Shown here piece by piece: positions 52,200-60,495 of a stretch of 64,000 nt of DNA (position 1 is its first letter; the number at the start of each line of letters is the position of its first letter). Source of the stretch: JANNYA01 sp031422315 (lineage in GTDB: Bacteria > Pseudomonadota > Gammaproteobacteria > Xanthomonadales > SZUA-5); assembly GCA_031422315.1 (NCBI GenBank), contig JANOQN010000042.1, positions 62,001 through 126,000 of the forward strand. The letters are read 5' to 3'. Under the pieces are notes generated by a model that was not told the DNA's origin, searched no databases, and saw nothing but the letters and a program-made list of their open reading frames with translations. The position numbers and the translations under genes are program-made.

Positions 52200-52526
52200 T
52201 CCTGAAAAAATCGACAATCTTAGCCTTTCTGAAAAACTTCGTTAAATGCGTAAAGTGTGGCCGCAAACGCTTTCTCACCCTCACTTAACGTGCCAGATTG
52301 TCCTGCAATATCCAGTGGCTCTCTAAACTAGTTCTTTGCGTCTTGCAGCCAACTTACGTTAACCGTGGAAAGCGCGGACGATATTTCCCCCAGCGCGGTT
52401 TTAAAAGTCCAACTGCTGACGATCGGACTGGCAGGATTCCCGATAGACACTTGCACGGTGTGATTGCCCTCGGGCAACGCGGTTGTAGGTGTATAGCTGA
52501 TGCGATTGCCGGTGAGTGCACTCAAG
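52200..52526 (-). pseudogene. Decayed pretoxin-region fragment
   Basis: Reads NRISYTPTTALPEGNHTVQV and IGNPASPIVSSWTFKT (Ig-like end), then ALGEISSALSTVNVSWLQDAKN, identical to part of both nuclease cassettes. The next codon is TAG where both cassettes have TGG (Trp). Beyond the stop about 100 bases still align with the cassettes (52215-52320 versus 58540-58630), including the FRETLDRAGQSGTLGEGE region. A third, dead copy of the linker. Confidence 0.8.
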
Positions 52527-53189
52527 TTAAGGCAGGTCTGTAAAGCTTACAAGTGGCATGTAATTACCGCTAATGGTCGGCGAGTAGCTATTCCGCGAGA
52601 TAATAAGTACTTGCATATTGTTCAAATCGGAGAAGACCGCATTCCCTTTTAGGAAGCCGGTAAACTCAAAATGATCTCTTCGAGTGTCGAACTCTAAAAA
52701 TATAAAGTCCGGCAGAACTGGAGAGTGTTTGGTAAACATTTTCGATAAATAAGGGTTGTCTAAGCCATTGAAAACATCGACGCCAACAAAGTCTGGGCTT
52801 CCTGACCTAGAGGTAGATATATATTTGGACGCTAGCCGCTTGAGTAAATACGGGTTAACTGAAAAGTGATATATGCTTCTTAACTCTGCATTAGGAGGAG
52901 GCTCTTCACAGGAGCCAAGATACGCTTGGTTAATAAGGTAGCTCGCACGTTTTTCTTGCGGCTCCATGCCAAGAAGCATATCGAATGCAGCAGAGTCTGC
53001 TGGGTAATCAGGTATCTCAAATATTTTTTGAATACGCCCATTTTTGACAATTCGCTGGTAGAAGTATGTCGCACCGTCTCCGAAATATGATTCACATACG
53101 AGTTCATTCTTCATCACGTGGCTTATAATACAGTAGGCAGCTATTGACAATGCCAACAACAACCAGAGCAACTTGGCGATCGGCTTCAT
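52527..53189 (-). CDS. Membrane-anchored hypothetical protein in toxin island
   Basis: A 220-residue protein with one N-terminal membrane anchor (LLWLLLALSIAAYCIISHV) and a 190-residue domain presumably in the periplasm (CESYFGDGATYFYQRI, FLEFDTRRDHFEFTGFL). No family recognised. It starts three bases after the end of the short exported effector-like gene upstream (53193) on the same strand and is AT-rich. By position it may be an immunity protein, but no intact toxin precedes it. Confidence 0.6.
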   Translation of the reverse strand: MKPIAKLLWLLLALSIAAYCIISHVMKNELVCESYFGDGATYFYQRIVKNGRIQKIFEIPDYPADSAAFDMLLGMEPQEKRASYLINQAYLGSCEEPPPNAELRSIYHFSVNPYLLKRLASKYISTSRSGSPDFVGVDVFNGLDNPYLSKMFTKHSPVLPDFIFLEFDTRRDHFEFTGFLKGNAVFSDLNNMQVLIISRNSYSPTISGNYMPLVSFTDLP

Positions 53190-53192
53190 AAA

Positions 53193-53732
53193 TTAGTGGA
53201 AGCGCCAAAAGCCCGGGAAAGTTTCGCTGTACATTTTATATTTTGCTTCGAAAACCAGGCCACTCCGTCGCGAACCACTCTTCCCCAAGTGGTCAACGGT
53301 ACCGGTTAAATTAAGTGCGTCTCCAGGCGTTGTCAAAGACCGATTAACTGGCCCAAAGGTCGCCTGATCAATTGGCGTGATTAACGTTACGCTTGGTGCA
53401 GTATCAAAAAAAACGCTGCGCTCTGCTGAAAAACTCATACCGTTCGTCATCGTCATAACGGCTTGGAGCATATTTTCGCCAGGGTTTAAATCAACTGATA
53501 ATCCGTAGGCTCCAACCGTACCCACTTGCATGCCTGCCTCCATCGGAGCGCCATTTAATTTGACAAAGGCTACTTGACGCCCACCCTCGAATGTTCGAAT
53601 CACCACATTGATTTCTGGCCTTAAAAATTCAATTTTTGACGCGTATTCGCCATGTTCGAACCCGGAGTGAAATATGAGGCTGTTTTGTGCGTTACCCAGG
53701 CTAAACGCTAACAGCATCGCGAAGCCAACCAT
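53193..53732 (-). CDS. Short exported effector N-terminal protein (truncated)
   Basis: About 179 residues from ATG 53732, with a signal peptide (MVGFAMLLAFSLGNAQ) and LIFHSGFEHGE, then one Ig-like unit. SVTLITPIDQATFGPVN and DALNLTGTVDHL correspond to IKIVSPVDLQIFGPIA and ALALTGAVERPI in the large effector. After that the sequence changes to an unrelated 35-residue tail ending FPGFWRFH. So it is the start of a third backbone, cut and capped by other DNA. Confidence 0.62.
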   Translation of the reverse strand: MVGFAMLLAFSLGNAQNSLIFHSGFEHGEYASKIEFLRPEINVVIRTFEGGRQVAFVKLNGAPMEAGMQVGTVGAYGLSVDLNPGENMLQAVMTMTNGMSFSAERSVFFDTAPSVTLITPIDQATFGPVNRSLTTPGDALNLTGTVDHLGKSGSRRSGLVFEAKYKMYSETFPGFWRFH

Positions 53733-53991
53733 GACTTTCAAGGCTACGTTTGGTCGGGCATTGATGATGAGCTTAAAGCTCTTTGTGCATTTGTTAACGC
53801 AAACAATTTAACTCTCCAACACCACCATCATCAATTGCTGACCCGCAAATTGGTCAGCCGTGTAAAAAACGATTTACTGTGCGATTTCGCTTTCATGTAT
53901 CGTGTGAACAGTCTGTTAGAAGTGTGCATGACGCGCCAAAAATAGAAAAGCTTTTCAACGTTGTTCCTCTATACTTCTTTTTTGGAAATTT

Positions 53992-54257
53992 ATGCCGTCA
54001 TTACCGACACACCCTTTCATGCGTGCGTTTGCCGCGTTGATGGTCGATGGTCATTTTGACGAGCACTTTGAGCTTCGCACAGGCGCCGCCGCCAGGGGTG
54101 GCATGCGTAGTGTCGGCCGGCAATCGCAATGCGCCGCTGGCACCGGATGGCAGCTACACGGTGTTTGGTATACCGGGGAATTTGGGTGCGATTCGGGCGC
54201 GGGCAAGCTGTTCGGATGGCTCCATTACTTTTCGATTTCATACATGCCCACAAGCAT
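53992..54257 (+). pseudogene. Orphan effector N-terminus with frameshift
   Basis: Starts MPSLPTHPFMRAFAALM and, in the next frame from 54047, continues MVILTSTLSFAQAPPPG, then CVVSAGNRNAPLAPDGSYTV and RARASCSDGSI. Together they look like a signal peptide and the first domain of large RHS/Ig-like secreted proteins of this group. It stops abruptly at 54257 where the conserved tail of copy C begins. The opposite strand is occupied by that tail and gene, so this is an insertion scar. Confidence 0.6.
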
Positions 54258-54334
54258 TGAATTTCGTCGGTCTTCGCACCATCGTGCCTTACAAAACGAC
54301 GCAAAAGCAGCCATGCGGTCAAGAAATCAGTTTT
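54258..54334 (-). repeat. Conserved tail downstream of partner gene, copy C
   Basis: Third occurrence of the 75-base element (see 47561 and 48334), directly after the stop of the gene at 54335. Its outer end coincides with the junction to the orphan N-terminal fragment, marking a recombination boundary. Confidence 0.75.
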
Positions 54335-54931
54335 CTAACGTATGTGCACATCATAGAAACTCACACTGGAGCGCGAGCCTTTTTCCACATCTTCCTGTGT
54401 CCAGCTCAATCGCTCTAGCAACTTAGACTTTGGTTCACTCGAAAACCGAAAAGTGAAATCTGATCCCAGCGTTATTGAGTATCGTCGTTTGGACTTGGGC
54501 TTCTCGGTCATGAATTCACTTAGCCGATATCGCTGCACTTGGCTTTCTCCAGGGGCAAGCTGAATAACGGAACGGGCGATTCGGAAGTGCTCTGCCTCTT
54601 GCGAGTCGTCAGCCGGCGTTCTAAACATTCTGCTCACCAAACGTCCGTCATTGCCGATGATCAAATAAAATTCCATGTCACTAATAACAGTAGTCTCAAG
54701 CGGCTCGACACCTCTATTTCGAAAGGTTCTGCGTAGGTAGCGCACGTACTGCTTATTTCCTGATTTGTCAGTGCTGTGAAGCTCCAGGCAGTAATTCACC
54801 TCTAACACTTGTAAACGTACGGCAGACTCAATGTAGGCGCACTTTGGTATTTGCTCAGCGCTTGCACTATTCGAGTAAAAACCTAATAGAAAGAACAAAA
54901 CCGACGGCATACTAGTCATAAAAATCCTCAT
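54335..54931 (-). CDS. Exported partner (candidate immunity) protein, copy C
   Basis: About 198 residues from ATG 54931. The ATG overlaps the stop of the upstream HExxH cassette (ATGA), so it is translationally coupled to it. It has a signal peptide (ending NSASAEQ) and the family pattern VNYCLELHSTDKSG, YVRYLRRTFRNR, VIQLAPGESQVQRYRLSEFM and SVSFYDVHIR. Two Cys in the mature part could form a disulfide. An exported immunity protein would match a peptidase that acts in the envelope. This is inference from linkage and compartment. Confidence 0.68.
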   Translation of the reverse strand: MRIFMTSMPSVLFFLLGFYSNSASAEQIPKCAYIESAVRLQVLEVNYCLELHSTDKSGNKQYVRYLRRTFRNRGVEPLETTVISDMEFYLIIGNDGRLVSRMFRTPADDSQEAEHFRIARSVIQLAPGESQVQRYRLSEFMTEKPKSKRRYSITLGSDFTFRFSSEPKSKLLERLSWTQEDVEKGSRSSVSFYDVHIR

Positions 54932-56325
54932 CGGCCACAAACCGCTATTGGTGGTGGGCACTGATATAGAAAACGTTGGAACTGGATGAGACTAAAAATA
55001 TCGGCAATCCCTCCCAGCCCAGCATTGTAGAACGCTGATTCAGGCGTGTGGTCACCGGGTCCGCCGGTCATATCCTTGACCGCTTTCGCATCGTTGTTTA
55101 GTATGATCTTTGCATCACCCGGCCATCGTTGGCGTAGCGCTTCGGCTTTTGCCGCTTGTAAAGTAGGAAAACTTGCGATCGGAAGTGAGAATTGTTGGAT
55201 CTTAGTGAGAAAATTGGCAAGCTTTAAATTTACATAGCCCTGAAAGCGCGTAAAGTGCAATTGTTCATGAGCCATTGTACCTGCCTGATTGTTGTATAGC
55301 GTTCCGCCAGGTAAGCCACCCGCGCCATTTGCCTGCAGGCACTGAATAACGGGATTACTGTTCGGCCCGCCTGCGAAATGGCCAGAACGCGTCCACTTCA
55401 TTACGAACTCCAACCGGTTTAGATAATCGCACTGTTGAATACCAATCACTATTGGCGGTGTCGAAATAATCGAGCCAGTCAGCTCGGGTACCTTCCACGG
55501 ACTTTGGATAGTGATATAGCTTTGAATCTCAGCTTTTGTTAGGACGAATTTCCACTGGCCTGAAGGGGTGCAATAGGGCTCAATTTCAAAGTTCCATTCT
55601 CCTGGAGTTGCAGAGACAGTCCCAATAAAACCGGCAAAATTACCGTTTTCAGTTAAAGGGGCTTTCACTATTTTTGGAGCCAGAAAATTAATGGTCGTGA
55701 CGCCGCGTGGTGCAGTTTCGGAAAATCGCCTCTCACAATTGCCGCCGATGCATTGTTTACAGGCATTTTGCTGGCAGGATTTCAATACTTGGCTGGGGTC
55801 GGCCTGGCAAGCTGGGCACTGCGTACCATCACCTGGGGGACGGTATTTACAAGCAGCACAGCCGGTACAACTGCCATCACCTGCGCGACATGTGGGCGGC
55901 GGATTAACGCCACAATTTGGCGGCGTCGGCGGCGGGCCACCACCGCCCCAACCTGCTTTGCTAATGCCCGATCCGGGGTCAGACACTAGCTGAGTTCCGT
56001 CTTCGCTGATGGTGCCTAAGCCCATGGGTACAAAGCTGGCCAAATCGTGATCCCACTGCACAATCGGTGCGGTCTCGCCCGGTTTCATCGCTAAAGTGTT
56101 GGGAATCTTCACGGTAATTGGTGGGTCAAAACGTGTACCAGTAGGCTGAATCGTCCAGCCCACAGCGGCAAAGCTGCCTGCAGCACCCGGTGGCACCATG
56201 GGTAATCGATCATTATGCACCGGACTGATCACCAGCGGGCCAGTATGGGTGCCATCAGGAAATGTCACGCTTCCCGCTTTGACAATCATCTCGAATCCTT
56301 CAAAGCCTGGAATGGTCAGGCTCAC
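54928..56325 (-). CDS. Effector cassette with HExxH metallopeptidase-like C-terminal domain
   Basis: A 465-codon frame. Residues about 1-125 repeat the effector backbone (GFEGFEMIVKAGSVTFPDG ... SGISKAGWGG). A Cys-rich segment follows (CTGCAACKY, CPACQ, CQQNACKQCIGGNC; about 145-200), then a beta region and the C-terminal domain with AHEQLHFTRF (His 353, Glu 354, His 357), a zincin-type motif, and GDHTPESAFYNAGLGG. Homology to the backbone begins at about 56393, preceded by LIFKNGFEPLPA and a stop; the only start in frame is a GTG without signal peptide. So it may be a silent cassette awaiting recombination. Confidence 0.68.
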   Translation of the reverse strand: MSLTIPGFEGFEMIVKAGSVTFPDGTHTGPLVISPVHNDRLPMVPPGAAGSFAAVGWTIQPTGTRFDPPITVKIPNTLAMKPGETAPIVQWDHDLASFVPMGLGTISEDGTQLVSDPGSGISKAGWGGGGPPPTPPNCGVNPPPTCRAGDGSCTGCAACKYRPPGDGTQCPACQADPSQVLKSCQQNACKQCIGGNCERRFSETAPRGVTTINFLAPKIVKAPLTENGNFAGFIGTVSATPGEWNFEIEPYCTPSGQWKFVLTKAEIQSYITIQSPWKVPELTGSIISTPPIVIGIQQCDYLNRLEFVMKWTRSGHFAGGPNSNPVIQCLQANGAGGLPGGTLYNNQAGTMAHEQLHFTRFQGYVNLKLANFLTKIQQFSLPIASFPTLQAAKAEALRQRWPGDAKIILNNDAKAVKDMTGGPGDHTPESAFYNAGLGGIADIFSLIQFQRFLYQCPPPIAVCGR

Positions 56326-56494
56326 ATCTTGGTTGCCGCCTACAATTTGCGCTTGCGCTAGATTGACCGGAGGCAGATAAACTGCGTGCGGAGCGGGAAG
56401 TGGCTCGAAGCCATTTTTGAAAATCAGGCCGGTTTAAGCGAAACAGAGCGCCTGAATCAACGATGCTAAAACTATTCAGATTGCAGGCGAAAGT

Positions 56495-56980
56495 CTACCT
56501 AGTACGCTTATCTTCCTCAGCTTGAATAACTTTCGCAAGTTGAAAAGCAAACTCTGGGTCATACGAGCACTCGCTAACGTTGCTGGTTCCAGTCGGTATG
56601 TCTTTCAAAATTTCTTTAAAATAAGGATCCGATGCGATGCATTGCATATCAGAAACCGTGGAATTTAGTGCGTACGCAAGACCAGCACCAACAAACAAAG
56701 CGACGCTGGCACTGCCGCTTACCGATGCTGAAATTTCGAAATGGTTTGAAAGCAAGCGTTTGGCAGGATCTTTGATTTTTTCGAATTTTTCATTGCAGGC
56801 CCATACTGTGACTTCTAAAGCAGGGCCATCTTCATCGCCAACCATCCATAAGCAGTTCGCCCGCCAATCGTCAAGCATATCCAATGTGTAGGATAAACCC
56901 TTGTTTTCCATAAATTGATTAAACTTAGCCTTTGCGGCCTCGGAAATACCAATGGATTGGACTGCAATATCGAAACTCAT
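56495..56980 (-). CDS. Hypothetical cytosolic protein in toxin island
   Basis: A 161-residue protein with a good ribosome-binding site (AAGGA) and no signal peptide; one hydrophobic stretch (VALFVGAGLAYAL, about 92-104) could be a membrane segment or a buried helix. The N-terminal part has CLWMVGDEDGPALEVTVWAC. No family recognised. It follows the 57831 immunity-like gene by 14 bases on the same strand, so it may be a second immunity gene of that cassette or left over from a lost toxin. Confidence 0.55.
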   Translation of the reverse strand: MSFDIAVQSIGISEAAKAKFNQFMENKGLSYTLDMLDDWRANCLWMVGDEDGPALEVTVWACNEKFEKIKDPAKRLLSNHFEISASVSGSASVALFVGAGLAYALNSTVSDMQCIASDPYFKEILKDIPTGTSNVSECSYDPEFAFQLAKVIQAEEDKRTR

Positions 56981-56994
56981 GTTTTATCCTTAAG

Positions 56995-57831
56995 TTATTG
57001 CGCTGTCGTGTCAGTCAAAATTAAACGCATATCGGCTTTGGAAACGTGGAAAATTGGCTCAGGCGCAAAGCTCTGTAAGTAAATCCAAGCAAGGCAATAT
57101 GACGCAAGAAAAGGCTCGGCAAGGTAACAGCAGTATTCATTCGGATAAGTCTGCATAAATCGTTTGCGCGTCCAATCACGATGCGCATCAAGCAGCTTGA
57201 CAAAGTTTGATTTTACGCTGTCGCTATGAAATCTTATGATTTTTTTGTTTGCAACCGTTTCGTAAGTAGCGCATTTCAACATTTCCCGGGCGAGTGAATC
57301 CATAAATGGAAACGTCTTGACATTTTTTCTTACAGAAAGAAGTTCCTCAGCAGATTCTAGGTCATGCGCTAAAAAAGACGAAAAAATCGCGTCTATTAGT
57401 TCTCTTATGTCTGAAACATGGGAAGTTGTTCGTCTTTCCTTTTGAAATCGGGCAACGGTTTGTGAAAGGCCTGCTTTGACTATTTCGGCATCAGGCGGCA
57501 CACCAAGAAAGTACGTTCGCGCGACTGATACAGGCAGATGAAACGATATATTAACTGATCTGCCTTCCCGCTTATTTATTTCGAAACTTGACTCTCCAAA
57601 GTCTGAAATCAAATTAAAGAGTCCAGATACAAACCGATGCTCTGCATTAAAAAAGAAACCGCTCAACGCAAGAGATGCTAGATTATCAACGACAGTGCAT
57701 CTTTCGTGACTCATGTTTTTTAAAAAGTAATCATATTGCTCCTGATCCGGCATTAATTTCCGTTTAAATTTATCATCTTGAATAAAGCAAAAAGATGCGT
57801 CCTGGAAATACTCAAGCTCTTTAAATTTCAT
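56995..57831 (-). CDS. Candidate nuclease-immunity protein, cassette 2
   Basis: About 278 residues from ATG 57831, preceded by GGAAAA and aligned with the start of its paralogue at 59656. No signal peptide, predicted cytosolic and helical. Shared pattern: MKFKELEYFQDASF, FHLPVSVARTYFLGVPPD, SHVSDIRELIDAIFSSFLAHDLESAE, ALAREMLKCATYETV and MRLILTDT at the end. It directly follows nuclease cassette 2 and is AT-rich relative to it. An immunity role in the cytosol fits a DNA- or RNA-cutting toxin. The fold is not recognised. Confidence 0.65.
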   Translation of the reverse strand: MKFKELEYFQDASFCFIQDDKFKRKLMPDQEQYDYFLKNMSHERCTVVDNLASLALSGFFFNAEHRFVSGLFNLISDFGESSFEINKREGRSVNISFHLPVSVARTYFLGVPPDAEIVKAGLSQTVARFQKERRTTSHVSDIRELIDAIFSSFLAHDLESAEELLSVRKNVKTFPFMDSLAREMLKCATYETVANKKIIRFHSDSVKSNFVKLLDAHRDWTRKRFMQTYPNEYCCYLAEPFLASYCLAWIYLQSFAPEPIFHVSKADMRLILTDTTAQ

Positions 57832-57872
57832 TAATTTTTCCATAAATCCATGTTTTAACCATCATTAAAAAC

Positions 57873-59591
57873 CTATTGCTGGGTGCCACCCCATCCCTTC
57901 ATCTGCCTCATTACGTTTCCAGTGAAGGCTAAAACTCTTGCAGATATTTCAACAACTCTGACGTTTGATTCGTCTAGCGTATGTAGAAAAAACTCGAAAT
58001 TTCTAGCGTTTAAGGTAGCTTGAAGATCATCGAGTTGACTTGAATTTAAATTTGCGCGCACTTCAGGATTGCTCATAACAGCCGCTACATTTCTTTGGTA
58101 TGTGCTGGCATCAGCGCCGAAACCGAGTGCGGTTATATTCTCAACTTCGCAGAAATCTGACATTTTGGACCAGCATTTTGATTCAAGAATGCGGACTTTT
58201 ATTTTTCCAGTGGATAATTCCTTTGAAATAATAATTCCATCAAAGCCGTTATTGAGGTTTCTCGTGGGCTTCAAAGCAGCTAGTATCTCTTCGGAGCTAG
58301 GCACTAAGGATTTAATCGCCTGCAAACCATACCACTCAAATGCCTCCCAATAAATTTCATATGGACAAGTCTCAACCAATGCTGTCAAACGCGAACGTGC
58401 GCATCGTTTAATTTGCGCCGCAAAATTACTTATTTGGTTTGCGCTGCCGTCATAGCTTTTTTTTACAACCCCAACCGCTTTGATCGCTCGACCCATCGGA
58501 AAATCAAGCGCCGACTCCGGGAAAAACACTTCGTTAAGCGCGTAAAGTGTGGCCGCCAACGCTATCTCACCCTCGCCTAGCGTTCCAGATTGCCCAGCTC
58601 TATCCAGCGTTTCGCGAAACCAATTTTTTGCATCTTGCAGCCAGCTGACGTTAACCGTGGAAAGCGCGGACGATATTTCCCCCAGCGCAACCTGAGCAAT
58701 ATTGGCAAGCCAGCAGCGGGGCGCCCAACCGCATGAGCCTAATTCGCTCACATACAACGCCCAGCGTCCGTCAATGACACGCACAGCAGTGGAGTGTGGA
58801 AAGTGGCTAAAACCTGGAAGACCTGTGCATTTGGTGTATTGGCAGGTGACGTCAACCTTCAGTGATCCCTCGCCGCCATCCTCATATTCGTGCTCGACTG
58901 GGTTGCCAAACCCTATACCGCCATCACCAAAATCCAGCCATTTGTAACTAACTTCATCACAACCGCGCGGCGATACGATCAGCCGAAAATCAACGGGCAG
59001 AGCCTGTTGAATTTTATCCAAGTCGACTTCAGTCATTACCGATATAAACAACGTAAACCAGTGGCGCTCTAGCTGCCTTGCTTTGACGTCGTAGTTTGTT
59101 GGCGGCTTTGGCCCATCCGAATCTGTGCTGCAATTTGGCGGCGTCGGTGGGCAAGTGCCTGGCGCGCAGCCGCCCCAGCCGGCTTTTGATATGCCTGAGC
59201 CGGCATCGGATACGATTTGCGCGCCGTCTTCGCTGACTGTTGCGCGGCCAATCGGCACGAACATGGCTAAATCATGATCCCACTGCACTAAGGAGACCGC
59301 AGTGCCGCGCGGCATGCCGCCGGGGCTTGGAATTTTCACTTGGATCGGTGGATTAAACCGGGTTCCAGTGGGTTGAATCGTCCACGCCACCGTTCCAAAC
59401 GTTGATCCGCCGCCGGGCGGAACCATGGGCAGGCGATCATTGTGAACTGGGCTGATGACGAGCGGGCAAACACGGCTGCCATCGGGGAAGGTTACACTGT
59501 TGGCTTTGTGATACTCACCGCTGAACGCCAAATTTGCTATTTGATGAAAGCAAAGCAGCAGTAATACAAACAAGTAGCGTACATAACTCAT
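57873..59591 (-). CDS. Short exported effector with PD-(D/E)xK-like nuclease domain
   Basis: 572 residues. A fresh signal peptide (YVRYLFVLLLLCFHQIANLAF) is joined to the backbone at NSVTFPDGSRV; residues about 32-330 are nearly identical to the large effector, including the PKD-like WLDFGDGGIGFGNPVEHEYED. After VKK (about residue 375) the sequence diverges to its own C-terminal domain with NNGFDGIIISKE (Asp 451) and RILESK (Glu 470, Lys 472), a D...ExK signature of PD-(D/E)xK nucleases. Immediately followed by a cytosolic immunity candidate. It lacks all Ig-like N-terminal repeats. Confidence 0.7.
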   Translation of the reverse strand: MSYVRYLFVLLLLCFHQIANLAFSGEYHKANSVTFPDGSRVCPLVISPVHNDRLPMVPPGGGSTFGTVAWTIQPTGTRFNPPIQVKIPSPGGMPRGTAVSLVQWDHDLAMFVPIGRATVSEDGAQIVSDAGSGISKAGWGGCAPGTCPPTPPNCSTDSDGPKPPTNYDVKARQLERHWFTLFISVMTEVDLDKIQQALPVDFRLIVSPRGCDEVSYKWLDFGDGGIGFGNPVEHEYEDGGEGSLKVDVTCQYTKCTGLPGFSHFPHSTAVRVIDGRWALYVSELGSCGWAPRCWLANIAQVALGEISSALSTVNVSWLQDAKNWFRETLDRAGQSGTLGEGEIALAATLYALNEVFFPESALDFPMGRAIKAVGVVKKSYDGSANQISNFAAQIKRCARSRLTALVETCPYEIYWEAFEWYGLQAIKSLVPSSEEILAALKPTRNLNNGFDGIIISKELSTGKIKVRILESKCWSKMSDFCEVENITALGFGADASTYQRNVAAVMSNPEVRANLNSSQLDDLQATLNARNFEFFLHTLDESNVRVVEISARVLAFTGNVMRQMKGWGGTQQ

Positions 59592-59655
59592 TTAAGTGAC
59601 TTTTAGTCGGTCATAGATTTTAACGTTCAAAATCGTTGAATGAAGCAAACGTTGG

Positions 59656-60492
59656 TTACGCTTGAGTATCAGTTAGTATTAATCGAATTTCTCGCTTGGA
59701 CATGCAGAAAACAGGTTTCTCAGCAAATGTCTGAGCAAAAATCCACATCAGGCAATATGATCCTAAAAACGAGTTTCCAAGGAAACGGCAATATTCCTTT
59801 GGAAAAGATTTTGTGAATAGTGAAGCGGTCCAATCGCGATGTGCGTCAAATAGCGAAATAAAACCCTCTTTTACTTTTGTGTCATGTATTCGAATTATCT
59901 TTCGACCTTTAACTGTCTCATACTTGGCATGTTTGAACATATCACGGGCCAATGCGTCCATGAAGGGATAATTTTTTGAATTGTTCCTGGTTTTTAATAG
60001 TTTCTCAACAGTTTCCAAGTCGTGCGCTAAGAATGCTATAAAAACGGCATCAACTAAATTTTTAATATCGGCAACATGTGATATTGATCGCTTATTTTTC
60101 TCAAAGAATTCCACAACTTCAGCTAAACCCGATTTGATTGTTTCAATGTCAGGTGCCAGACCATGTCTGCATGTTCTCCCGACAGATGCAGGTAAATGAA
60201 AACCTATGCTCACAAGGTTAGTTGTTTTTTTAGAGTATGCAAACCGGGCGCCCCAATTGGTTGAAAGCGCGTCCATCAATCTATTTACAACGTTTGTATC
60301 GGCATCAAAAACATAACCACTAAGCGCATAAGACGCTATCACCTCGTCACCATAGCTTGCGCCTTCAGGTTCAAGTTGATTGACCAAAAAATCGCAGTCC
60401 GCATCACTCGGCATTCGCATTCGTTTAAACTTTTCATCTTGCTGAAAATATTCTGAAGCGTTTGCCAAAGACGCCAGTTCTGTAAATCTCAT
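59656..60492 (-). CDS. Candidate nuclease-immunity protein, cassette 1
   Basis: A 278-residue cytosolic protein starting three bases after the stop of the large effector. Paralogous to the gene at 56995: MRFTELASLANASEYFQ, FHLPASVGRTCRHGLAPD, SHVADIKNLVDAVFIAFLAHDLETVE, ALARDMFKHAKYETV and IRLILTDTQ. The two differ over most of their length, as do their partner toxin domains, which fits cognate toxin/immunity pairs. Not a known immunity family to my knowledge. AT-rich. Confidence 0.68.
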   Translation of the reverse strand: MRFTELASLANASEYFQQDEKFKRMRMPSDADCDFLVNQLEPEGASYGDEVIASYALSGYVFDADTNVVNRLMDALSTNWGARFAYSKKTTNLVSIGFHLPASVGRTCRHGLAPDIETIKSGLAEVVEFFEKNKRSISHVADIKNLVDAVFIAFLAHDLETVEKLLKTRNNSKNYPFMDALARDMFKHAKYETVKGRKIIRIHDTKVKEGFISLFDAHRDWTASLFTKSFPKEYCRFLGNSFLGSYCLMWIFAQTFAEKPVFCMSKREIRLILTDTQA

Positions 60493-60495
60493 AAG

